Of a stretch of 64,000 nt of DNA, positions 28,008 to 34,909 are shown piece after piece (position 1 is the stretch's first letter; each line of letters starts with the position of its first letter). Origin of the DNA: Microlunatus sagamiharensis (GTDB taxonomy: Bacteria; Actinomycetota; Actinomycetes; Propionibacteriales; Propionibacteriaceae); the NCBI RefSeq assembly GCF_900105785.1, contig NZ_LT629799.1:3162001-3226000 (forward strand), given 5' to 3'. Below the pieces are notes generated by a model. The model was not told the origin of the DNA and did no database searches. It saw nothing but the letters and a program-made list of their open reading frames with translations. Position numbers and translations under genes: made by a program.

Positions 28008-29243
28008 GTGAGCGAGCAGCCGCTCTCGGCCGAGGTGCTGGTGGTCGGGGCCGGTCCGGCCGGTTCGGCGGCGGCGGCCTGGGCCGCCCGACGAGGGCTC
28101 GACGTGCTCGTGGCCGACGCGGCCCACTTCCCCCGCGACAAGGCGTGCGGCGACGGCCTGACGCCCCGCGCCATGGCCGAGCTCGACCGGCTCGGGCTCG
28201 GCGACTGGGCGCGCGGGCGCGTGACCAACCGCGGCCTGCGCGCGCACGGCTTCGGCCAGGTCCTCGAGCTGCCCTGGCCCGGCGGCCACCTCCCCGACCA
28301 CGGCTCCGCCGTGCCGCGCACCGAGCTCGACGACCGCGTCCGCCGGACGGCCGAGGAGTCGGGCGCCCGGATGCTGCTCGGCGCCCGCGCCGTCGACGTG
28401 GTCCGCGAGGGTGCCCGCGTCGTCGCGGTCGTCCTCGACACCGCCGACGGACGGGTGGAGGTCCGCTGCCGGCGGCTCGTCGTCGCCGACGGCGTCCGGT
28501 CCCCGCTGGGGCGCCTACTCGGGCGGACGTGGCACCGCGAGACCGCGTACGGGGTCGCCGCCCGCGGCTACGTCGAGACCGGTCGCGACGACGACTGGAT
28601 CTCCTCCCACCTCGAGCTGCGCGGCGAGCAGGGCGAGCTGCTGTCCGGCTACGGCTGGCTGTTCCCGCTCGGGGCGGGGCGCATGAACGTCGGGGTCGGC
28701 ACGCTGGCCACCGCCAGGCGGCCGGCGAACGTCTCGCTCAAGCCCCTGATGCGCTACTACGCCGACGGCCGGCGCGCGGAGTTCGCGCTGGAGGGCGACG
28801 TGCAGGACCCGTCGTCGGCGCTGCTGCCCATGGGCGGCGCGGTGAGCGGGGTGTCCGGACCCAACTGGCTGCTGGTCGGCGACGCCGCCGCGTGCGTGAA
28901 CCCGCTCAACGGCGAGGGCATCGACTACGGGCTGGAGACGGGGCGGTTCGCTGCCGACCTGCTCGCCGGCGACAAGGACCTCGAGCGCGCCTGGCCGACG
29001 CTGCTGCGGAGCCACTACGGGACGTCGTTCGCCGTCGCGCGGCGCCTCGCCGGGCTGATCACGGTGCCCGGCCTGCTGTCGACGCTCGGGCCGGTCGGGA
29101 TGCGGTCGCGGCTGCTGATGACGGTCGCGCTGCGGGTGATGGGCAACCTCGTGACCGAGGAGGACCGTGACGTCGTGGCGCGTACCTGGCGCACGGCCGG
29201 TCGGGTGACGGCCGCGTTCGAGGACCGCCCGCCCTTCTCCTGA
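28008..29243 (+). CDS. Geranylgeranyl reductase family FAD-dependent oxidoreductase (MenJ type)
   Basis: Predicted 411-residue flavoprotein. The dinucleotide motif [12 protein letters not shown] lies near residues 14-25, and ACGDGLTPRAM and GDAAACVNPLNGEGIDYGLETG are hallmarks of geranylgeranyl/prenyl reductases. In mycobacteria the related MenJ saturates one isoprene unit of the menaquinone tail. Divergence from nuo and proximity to men genes support that role here, although archaeal-type lipid or chlorophyll-type substrates are formal alternatives. GTG at 28008 has GGAGG seven bases upstream. Confidence 0.82.
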   Translation: MSEQPLSAEVLVVGAGPAGSAAAAWAARRGLDVLVADAAHFPRDKACGDGLTPRAMAELDRLGLGDWARGRVTNRGLRAHGFGQVLELPWPGGHLPDHGSAVPRTELDDRVRRTAEESGARMLLGARAVDVVREGARVVAVVLDTADGRVEVRCRRLVVADGVRSPLGRLLGRTWHRETAYGVAARGYVETGRDDDWISSHLELRGEQGELLSGYGWLFPLGAGRMNVGVGTLATARRPANVSLKPLMRYYADGRRAEFALEGDVQDPSSALLPMGGAVSGVSGPNWLLVGDAAACVNPLNGEGIDYGLETGRFAADLLAGDKDLERAWPTLLRSHYGTSFAVARRLAGLITVPGLLSTLGPVGMRSRLLMTVALRVMGNLVTEEDRDVVARTWRTAGRVTAAFEDRPPFS

Positions 29244-29281
29244 GCGCCATCGCCGCGGCGCGGAAGCGGCTCCAGACGTGA

Positions 29282-29331
29282 CGAGAGTCAGCGACTGCCT
29301 GCTCGGGGGTTCAGGTAGTCGCTGACTCTCG
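29282..29331. terminator. Hairpin, 20-bp stem, after the prenyl reductase gene
   Basis: Arms 29282-29301 and 29312-29331 (CGAGAGTCAGCGACT with its complement) pair over 20 positions with one G-T wobble and a 10-base loop. It begins 39 bases after the reductase stop, suitable for a terminator. No T-tract. Confidence 0.6.
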
Positions 29332-29373
29332 ACACTCCTATCGCCGCGCCGGTGTGCGGCGTTACCGATCCGG

Positions 29374-29449
29374 GACGGTTTTCTGCGGCTCGTTCACGCC
29401 CGGCTGCTCCCTGAACCCCTCGACGACCGACGAGCCGCAGAGAACCGTC
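29374..29449. repeat. Second hairpin, 20-bp stem with 36-base loop
   Basis: GACGGTTTTCTGCGGCTCGT (29374-29393) pairs with 29430-29449 over 20 positions with a single wobble. It lies between the reductase terminator and the padR promoter. Function unclear: second terminator, regulatory RNA structure or relic repeat. Confidence 0.5.
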
Positions 29450-29503
29450 CTCGAGAGGTCTGCGGGAGCGTCAGCCCGGCCCATCGGCGCCTTTTACAAC
29501 GAA

Positions 29504-29527
29504 CGACTACTCATGCGAGAGTAGTCG
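29504..29527. promoter_or_regulatory. Putative PadR operator
   Basis: A perfect 9-bp inverted repeat, CGACTACTC - 6 bases - GAGTAGTCG, ends one base before the padR start at 29529. Such placement fits autorepression and control of the co-transcribed exporter. Confidence 0.6.
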
Positions 29528-29528
29528 C

Positions 29529-30143
29529 GTGTCCTCGATCCGGCTCTACATCCTCGACGCGCTCGCGCGCCGCGGTGAGATGCACGGTCACCAGCTGCGG
29601 TTGCTGGCCGAGCAGGAGCACGTGCACCTCTGGACCGACTTCTCCGTCGGTGCGCTCTACGGAGCGCTCAAGCGGCTCGCCGCGGAGGGCCTGCTGGCTG
29701 AGGTCCGCACCGAGCGCGAGGGCGGCTACCCCGAGCGGCAGGTGTACGGCATAACCGACGCCGGCCGCACCGTGCTCGACGGGCTGCACCGCGAGCACCT
29801 CGAGCACGTCGCCTTCAAGCCCGACCCGTTCGACCTCGCGCTCAGCCGGCCGGACCCGACCCGGCTCGACGAGCTGCCCGACGCCCTCGCCGCGCGGCTG
29901 GCCGCGCTGCGCCGGCTGCTCGAGGACACCGAGCGGCAGAACGCCCACGCCCGCCCCTACCTCTCCCTCGGCGAGACCCACGCCCTCCTGCACCGTGAGC
30001 ACCGGCTGCGCGCCGAGCTCGCGTGGCACGAGGCGCTCGCCGAGGCCCTGCCCGACGTCATCGCCGACGAGCGCACCCGGGCGCTGACGCCCGAGCCGCT
30101 GCCCACCGCTGCACCCGCTCACCCGAAGGACCCGCATGACTGA
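29529..30143 (+). CDS. PadR family transcriptional regulator
   Basis: Predicted 204-residue repressor. The N-terminal winged helix (IRLYILDALARRGEMHGHQL... then SVGALYGALKRLAAEGLL and RQVYGITDAGR) is typical PadR, followed by a helical C-terminal dimerisation domain rich in Leu/Arg/Glu. PadR proteins sense small molecules and often control drug pumps. Here the stop overlaps the start of an MFS exporter gene by eight bases, so the two form a regulator-pump operon. GTG start; a GAGAGT lies six bases upstream in the leaderless geometry. Confidence 0.9.
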   Translation: MSSIRLYILDALARRGEMHGHQLRLLAEQEHVHLWTDFSVGALYGALKRLAAEGLLAEVRTEREGGYPERQVYGITDAGRTVLDGLHREHLEHVAFKPDPFDLALSRPDPTRLDELPDALAARLAALRRLLEDTERQNAHARPYLSLGETHALLHREHRLRAELAWHEALAEALPDVIADERTRALTPEPLPTAAPAHPKDPHD

Positions 30144-31668
30144 GCAGACCGCCGCCCGCGCGGCCACCACCCTCGCGGGCGGCCCGCCGCCCGCCACCGT
30201 CCCTCCCGAGGCCTGGCGCGCCCTGGTCGTGCTCCTCGCGGGCATGTTCATCGCCCTGCTGGACACCACGATCGTCAACGTCGCGCTGCCCACCATCCGC
30301 ACCAGCCTCGACGCGTCGGAGTCGACGCTGTCGTGGATCATCTCCGGCTACGCGCTCGCCTTCGGCCTGGCGCTGATCCCCGCCGGCCGCATCGGCGACC
30401 GCTTCGGCCACAAGTGGGTGTTCTTCACCGGCATCGCGCTGTTCACGCTCGCCAGCGCCGCGTGCGGGCTGGCGCAATCCGACACCCAGCTCGTCGTCTT
30501 CCGGGTCGTCCAGGGCCTCGCCGGCGGCATCTTCGTGCCGGCCGTCACCGCGTACATCCAGCTGCTCTTCCCGGGCCGGGCCCGCGGCAAGGCGTTCGCG
30601 GTGATGGGCGCCGTCATCGGCGTCTCCTCCGCCCTCGGCCCGATCGTCGGCGGCCTGATCATCCAGGCCTTCGGCGAGACCAGCGGCTGGCGCCTCGTCT
30701 TCGGCGTCAACCTCCCGATCGGCGTCGCGACGCTGATCGCCGCCGCCCTGCTCCTGCCGGCCCAGCGCGAGCGCGCCGGCCGCGCCGGGATCGACTTCGT
30801 CGGGCTGCTGCTGCTGACCGCCGGGCTGGTCGCGGTGCTCGTCCCCCTCATCGAGGGCCAGGACAAGGGCTGGCCGGCCTGGACCTACGTCACCCTCGCC
30901 GCCGGCGTGGTCGTGCTCGTGGTCTTCGCCCTGTGGGAGATCGTCCACACCCGTCGCGGCGCCAGCCCCCTCGTGCCGCCGCACCTGTTCAGCCACGCCT
31001 CCTTCACCGGTGGCGTCGTGCTGGCGCTGGTCTACTTCGCGGCCTTCACCAGCATCTTCTTCACCCTCTCGATCCTGTGGCAGACCGGCCTGGGCCACAC
31101 CGCGCTCGAGTCCGGGGTCGTCTCGATCCCCTTCGCGATCGGCAGCATCATCGCCTCGTCGCAGAGCAACCGGCTCGCGCAGCGACTGGGCCGTACGGTC
31201 CTCGTCATCGGCACCGCGCTGGTCACCGTCGGCCTGGTCTGGGTGTGGCTGCTGCTGCGCTCGGCCGACCCCGCCACGCTGACGCACTGGGACCTGCTGC
31301 TGCCGCTGTTCATCGCCGGCCTCGGTAACGGGGCCTTCATCGCCCCGAACGCGCAGTTCATCATCGCCACGGTCGACCGGGCCGAGGCCGGCGCCGCGAG
31401 CGGCGTCGTCTCCACCGTCCAGCGGGTCGGCAGCGCCGTGGGCATCGCGATCATCGGCAGCGTGCTCTTCGGCTCGCTGGAGATCACCGGTCCGGACACC
31501 GTCGCGTCGGGGTTCACCCGCGCGGCGGGTGACGCCATGGCCGTCAGCGCAGCGTTCAGCGTCGTGGCCCTGCTGCTCGTCTTCGTGCTCCCGAAGCGGA
31601 CCGGTGGACCGGCCGCGCCGGCCCCCCGGCGGGCGGCCGACCCCGAGGTGGCCCAGACGACCGCCTGA
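30136..31668 (+). CDS. MFS drug/H+ antiporter, DHA2 (EmrB/QacA) type
   Basis: Predicted 510-residue inner-membrane exporter with about 14 helices. The DHA2 motif 'LLDTTIVNVALPTIRTSL' is in the first helix, 'IGDRFGHKW' is motif A and 'AVIGVSSALGPIVGGLI' is motif C of antiporters. Likely expels lipophilic toxic compounds or an endogenous metabolite using the proton gradient. The ATG lies inside the end of padR, so expression follows that regulator. Confidence 0.92.
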   Translation: MTEQTAARAATTLAGGPPPATVPPEAWRALVVLLAGMFIALLDTTIVNVALPTIRTSLDASESTLSWIISGYALAFGLALIPAGRIGDRFGHKWVFFTGIALFTLASAACGLAQSDTQLVVFRVVQGLAGGIFVPAVTAYIQLLFPGRARGKAFAVMGAVIGVSSALGPIVGGLIIQAFGETSGWRLVFGVNLPIGVATLIAAALLLPAQRERAGRAGIDFVGLLLLTAGLVAVLVPLIEGQDKGWPAWTYVTLAAGVVVLVVFALWEIVHTRRGASPLVPPHLFSHASFTGGVVLALVYFAAFTSIFFTLSILWQTGLGHTALESGVVSIPFAIGSIIASSQSNRLAQRLGRTVLVIGTALVTVGLVWVWLLLRSADPATLTHWDLLLPLFIAGLGNGAFIAPNAQFIIATVDRAEAGAASGVVSTVQRVGSAVGIAIIGSVLFGSLEITGPDTVASGFTRAAGDAMAVSAAFSVVALLLVFVLPKRTGGPAAPAPRRAADPEVAQTTA

Positions 31669-31686
31669 GGCGGTGCTGGCAGCCTG

Positions 31687-32046
31687 GTGCCCGTGGAACG
31701 GGTGCTGGGCGTCGGCGGCTACTTCCTGCGTGCGCAGGACCCCGAGCGGCTGCGGGCCTGGTACCGCGACGCCCTCGGGATCGAGGACGGCGACGACGGG
31801 CTGTGGCCGGCTGCGGCCGGCCCGCTCGTCTTCGCCACCTTCGAGGCCGGCACGGACTACCTCGGCTCCCCCGACCAGCGCACCATGCTGAACCTGCGGG
31901 TCGCCGACCTCGACGCCATGCTCGCCCAGCTGCGGTCGCTCGGCGCCGAGGTCGACGCCGGGACGCAGGAGCTGGACGGGGTCGGCCGGTTCGGCTGGGT
32001 GCGGGACCCGGAGGGCAACCGGGTCGAGCTCTGGCAGCCCGCCTGA
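31687..32046 (+). CDS. VOC (glyoxalase/bleomycin-resistance) family protein
   Basis: Predicted 119-residue single vicinal-oxygen-chelate domain with two beta-alpha-beta-beta-beta modules. It ends with WVRDPEGNRVELWQP, where the final Glu is a usual metal ligand. The first module is 'GGYFLRAQDPERLRAWYRDALGI'. Specific reaction unknown: lyase, dioxygenase or antibiotic-binding roles exist in the family. GTG start 18 bases after the exporter stop, so possibly the third gene of that operon. Confidence 0.85.
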   Translation: MPVERVLGVGGYFLRAQDPERLRAWYRDALGIEDGDDGLWPAAAGPLVFATFEAGTDYLGSPDQRTMLNLRVADLDAMLAQLRSLGAEVDAGTQELDGVGRFGWVRDPEGNRVELWQPA

Positions 32047-32053
32047 CCCGGGC

Positions 32054-32623
32054 CTAGGCGGTCCACTGGTCCCGGACCGCGCCGAGGTCCTCGGGACGGT
32101 CCACGTCGCGCAGCGCCGACGGACCAACCTCCACCCGGACCGGGTCTAGCGGCGCGAGCAGGCGACGTGGGGACAGCCCGGCGCCGTCCCCGGCCGCCGC
32201 GAGGAACCGGGCGGCCCCGCCCCGGGTGCACGCCAGCTGCAGGGGGAACACCTGGCCGTCGTCACCGACGGCCACCGCGAGGTCGTGGTCGGCGAGCGCG
32301 GCGAGCAGGAGGCCGGTCCCGCCGCCGGCGCCCGGCGCGTCACCGGGCAGCGTCGTGACCTGCTCCGCCCCGGCGTCGAGCGCGGCGCGCAGCCCCGTCA
32401 CCAGGCCCGCGGCCGGTCCGCCGCCCGGGGGGTCCTCACGGACGAAGTCGACCGAGCGCCCGACCGGGCGCTCCGGGCCGACCACGACGACGGGCAGGCC
32501 GTCGGGGACCGAGGACAAGGTGGCGTCGAGCAGCGTGCGGCCGTCCAGGTCGGCGGCGAGCTTGTCGCTGCCGAAGCGGCGCGAGGCCCCGCCGGCGAGG
32601 ACGACGACCCAGGTGCCGGGCAC
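32054..32623 (-). CDS. Molybdenum cofactor guanylyltransferase-like protein
   Basis: Predicted 189-residue nucleotidyltransferase. The N-terminal motif LAGGASRRFGSDKLAADLDG matches the MobA GTP-binding signature (GGxSxRxGxDK). Mid-protein GDAPG replaces the more common CDMP/ADMP metal-binding tetrapeptide but keeps the aspartate. It would attach GMP to molybdopterin, or act on a related substrate. GTG at 32623 lies six bases after the isochorismate synthase stop, so the two are probably co-transcribed. No other Mo-cofactor genes are nearby. Confidence 0.75.
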   Translation of the reverse strand: MPGTWVVVLAGGASRRFGSDKLAADLDGRTLLDATLSSVPDGLPVVVVGPERPVGRSVDFVREDPPGGGPAAGLVTGLRAALDAGAEQVTTLPGDAPGAGGGTGLLLAALADHDLAVAVGDDGQVFPLQLACTRGGAARFLAAAGDGAGLSPRRLLAPLDPVRVEVGPSALRDVDRPEDLGAVRDQWTA

Positions 32624-32628
32624 GGCGC

Positions 32629-33909
32629 TCAGCGGGTCGTGGTCAGCGCGCCGATCATCGGCGCGAGCTTGGCCTGCGCCTCGGCCCACTCGGCCTCCGG
32701 GTCGGAGCCGGCGACGATGCCGCAGCCGGCGAAGAGCCGGATCCGGCGGGGGTCGGTCTCGTCGAGGATCCCGCAGCGCAGGGCGATGCCCCACTCCCCC
32801 GCCCCGCTCGCGTCGGTCCAGCCCACCGGGCCGGCGTAGCGCTCGCGGTCCAGGTGCTCGAGCGCGGCGATGAGGTCGCGCGCCGTGCCGGTCGGGGTCC
32901 CGCAGACGGCGGCGCTCGGGTGCAGCGCGGCGGCCAGGCCCAGCGCGGTGACCCCCGGCTCGACGGCGGCGGTCACGTCGCTGGCCAGGTGCAGGACGTT
33001 GGGGAGCTCGAGGACGTACGGGTTCTCGGGCACGTTCAGCGCCGAGCAGAAGGGCGCCAGCGCCGCGGCGACCGAGGCGACCGCGTACTCGTGCTCCTCC
33101 AGGTCCTTGCTGCTGCGCGACAGCGCCGCGGCGAGGGCGAGGTCCACCTGGTCGTCGCCGGTGCGCTGGATCGTGCCGGCGAGCACGCGGGAGGTCGCGA
33201 GCCCGGCCTCGAGGCGCACGAGCATCTCCGGCGTCGAGCCCACGAGGCCGTCGACGAGGTAGGTCCAGCAGCGGGGGTAGGTCTCGCCGAGGCGGCCCAC
33301 CAGCCAGCGCGGGTCGAGGCGCGACTCGGCCGTGGCGACGAGGTCGCGGGCGAGCACCACCTTGTCGAGGTCCCCGGCGGCGATCGTGCCGACCGCCCGG
33401 GAGACCGCGGCGCGCCACTGGTCCGACGTCAGCGAACCCCCCTCGAAGCGCACGCCGCGCGGTGCGGGCGGAACCGGCCCCGCGCACGGGGCGGGCCGCT
33501 GCTCGCCGGCCTCGAGGCCGATCTCGGTGAGCCAGGCCCGGCCGCCCCGGCGGCCGAGCACGGTGCGCGGCACGACCAGGCCCGAGGAGGCCGAGGTGTT
33601 GTCGGGGTCGAAGACGAAGCTGCCGAAGGCCACGAGGCCGCTGCCCGGGAGGGCGACGTCGAGGTCGGAGACCTCGTCGCTCGAGGCGACGAGCGTGGTC
33701 CACCACTCCTCGGCCTCGGCGGGAGAGGTGGCCTTGTGCCGCACGACCTCGCCCCAGGCGACCATGCCGTCGCCGCCGCGGACCCAGGCCAGCGCGTCGG
33801 TCTCCGGGAGCAGCGCGACGAGTGGTCCGGGATCGGGCACCGCCACCGTGCGCACCCGCAGGCGCGGGGCGGTCGGGGTCACTTCACCGAGCACGGGATG
33901 CTCACGCAC
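32629..33909 (-). CDS. menF: Isochorismate synthase (menaquinone entry step)
   Basis: Predicted 426-residue chorismate-utilising enzyme converting chorismate to isochorismate. The C-terminal catalytic half carries 'KVVLARD', 'STPEMLVRLEAGLATSRVLAGTIQRT', 'HPSAAVCGTPTGTARDLI' and the final 'RLFAGCGIVAGSDPEAEWAE', matching MenF/EntC. With menD, menC, menE, menA and menG nearby, a menaquinone role is likelier than a siderophore role. Start uncertain: a -10-like TACCCT (33912-33917) ends only two bases before GTG 33909, so GTG 33894 may be the true start. Confidence 0.88.
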   Translation of the reverse strand: MREHPVLGEVTPTAPRLRVRTVAVPDPGPLVALLPETDALAWVRGGDGMVAWGEVVRHKATSPAEAEEWWTTLVASSDEVSDLDVALPGSGLVAFGSFVFDPDNTSASSGLVVPRTVLGRRGGRAWLTEIGLEAGEQRPAPCAGPVPPAPRGVRFEGGSLTSDQWRAAVSRAVGTIAAGDLDKVVLARDLVATAESRLDPRWLVGRLGETYPRCWTYLVDGLVGSTPEMLVRLEAGLATSRVLAGTIQRTGDDQVDLALAAALSRSSKDLEEHEYAVASVAAALAPFCSALNVPENPYVLELPNVLHLASDVTAAVEPGVTALGLAAALHPSAAVCGTPTGTARDLIAALEHLDRERYAGPVGWTDASGAGEWGIALRCGILDETDPRRIRLFAGCGIVAGSDPEAEWAEAQAKLAPMIGALTTTR

Positions 33910-33911
33910 CC

Positions 33912-33933
33912 AGGGTAGTGCTCCCCCTAGGCT
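33912..33933. promoter_or_regulatory. Back-to-back -10 elements between menF and the aldolase gene
   Basis: On the minus strand TACCCT (33912-33917) faces menF; on the plus strand TAGGCT (33928-33933) faces the aldolase. The two are ten bases apart, so RNA polymerases at the two promoters would exclude one another. Confidence 0.5.
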
Positions 33934-33941
33934 GGCGAGCC

Positions 33942-33995
33942 GTGATCAATCCCACGGGCCCGCACACCTCCCGCCGCATCCGGACGAGCCGATGA
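33942..33995 (+). CDS. 17-residue leader ORF before the aldolase gene
   Basis: GTG at 33942 follows TAGGCT by eight bases and reads 17 codons (VINPTGPHTSRRIRTSR) to a TGA overlapping the aldolase ATG (ATGA). The aldolase has only a weak ribosome binding site, so coupling to this possibly leaderless frame is plausible. No peptide function is apparent. Confidence 0.35.
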   Translation: MINPTGPHTSRRIRTSR

Positions 33996-34858
33996 CCCTG
34001 GTCAGCACGGCCACCCTGCTCCAGGACGCGTACGCGCGGGGCACGGGCGTCGCCGCCCTCAACGTCATCACCCTCGAGCAGGCCGAGGGCACCGTCCTCG
34101 GGGCCGAGCAGGCCGGGCTGCCGGTGATCCTGCAGGTCAGCGAGAACGCCGCCAAGTTCCACCTCGACGACCCGGGCCCGCTGGCCGCGGCGCTCGCGGT
34201 GCTGGCGCGCACGAGCCAGGTCGACGTGTCGCTGCACCTCGACCACGTCACCCGGACCACCCTGCTGCACCGGGCGGCGGAGTGCGGGTTCAGCTCGGTG
34301 ATGTTCGACGCCGGCCCCCTGCCGTACGAGGAGAACGTCGCGACCACGCGCGAGGCCGCATGGTGGGGCCACGAGCACGGCCTGCTCGTCGAGGCCGAGC
34401 TCGGCTACGTCGGCGGCAAGGCGAGCCAGGTCGAGTCGGCCCACGGCGACGGCGTTCGCACCGACCCCGACCAGGCGCGCGAGTACGTCGCCGAGACCGG
34501 CGTGGACGCGCTGGCGGTGGCGGTGGGCAGCAAGCACGCCATGACCACGGCCGAGGCCGAGCTCGACCTCGACCTGGTCGCCCGGCTCCGGGAGGCGGTC
34601 TCCGTGCCGCTGGTGCTGCACGGCTCCTCCGGCGTCCCCCAGCCGACGATCGCCGCGGCGATCCGGGCGGGCATCACCAAGGTCAACATCGGCACGATCA
34701 CGACGATCGCCTTCACCCGCCCGATCCGGCAGAAGCTCGCCGACCTGCCCGCGCTCAACGACCCGCGCCAGTACCTGGAGCCGGCACGCACGTCGGTCAG
34801 CGCGGTCGTCGCCGAGATGGTGGCGACGGTGGGGCTGGCGGGTACGCAGCGCTCCTGA
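33992..34858 (+). CDS. Class II fructose-bisphosphate-type aldolase
   Basis: Predicted 288-residue zinc aldolase. 'VSLHLDHVTR' supplies the zinc histidine and catalytic Asp, 'AELGYVGG' the Glu, 'GSKHAM' and 'VLHGSSGVP' further zinc histidine sites. The length and sequence fit the FbaA/KbaY/GatY family, which cleaves fructose- or tagatose-1,6-bisphosphate. Which sugar cannot be told from sequence alone. ATG at 33992 overlaps the stop of a short upstream frame. Not linked to other glycolytic genes here. Confidence 0.85.
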   Translation: MTLVSTATLLQDAYARGTGVAALNVITLEQAEGTVLGAEQAGLPVILQVSENAAKFHLDDPGPLAAALAVLARTSQVDVSLHLDHVTRTTLLHRAAECGFSSVMFDAGPLPYEENVATTREAAWWGHEHGLLVEAELGYVGGKASQVESAHGDGVRTDPDQAREYVAETGVDALAVAVGSKHAMTTAEAELDLDLVARLREAVSVPLVLHGSSGVPQPTIAAAIRAGITKVNIGTITTIAFTRPIRQKLADLPALNDPRQYLEPARTSVSAVVAEMVATVGLAGTQRS

Positions 34859-34873
34859 GCGCCGTGCGCGGTG

Positions 34874-34897
34874 GGCCGTCCGCCCGGGCGGACAGCC
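34874..34897. terminator. Palindrome between convergent genes
   Basis: GTCCGCCCGGGCGGAC (34878-34893) is a perfect 16-bp palindrome, extending to 24 bp with one mismatch. It lies between the convergent aldolase and ABC-permease genes and probably ends both transcripts. Confidence 0.6.
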
Positions 34898-34909
34898 TGA
34901 CCGCGGGCC

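Noticed and set aside
33905-33917. Leaderless menF start at GTG 33905, exactly six bases after TACCCT
   Set aside because: That GTG is out of frame with menF; the in-frame GTG 33909 is too close to the -10, so the start was left uncertain.
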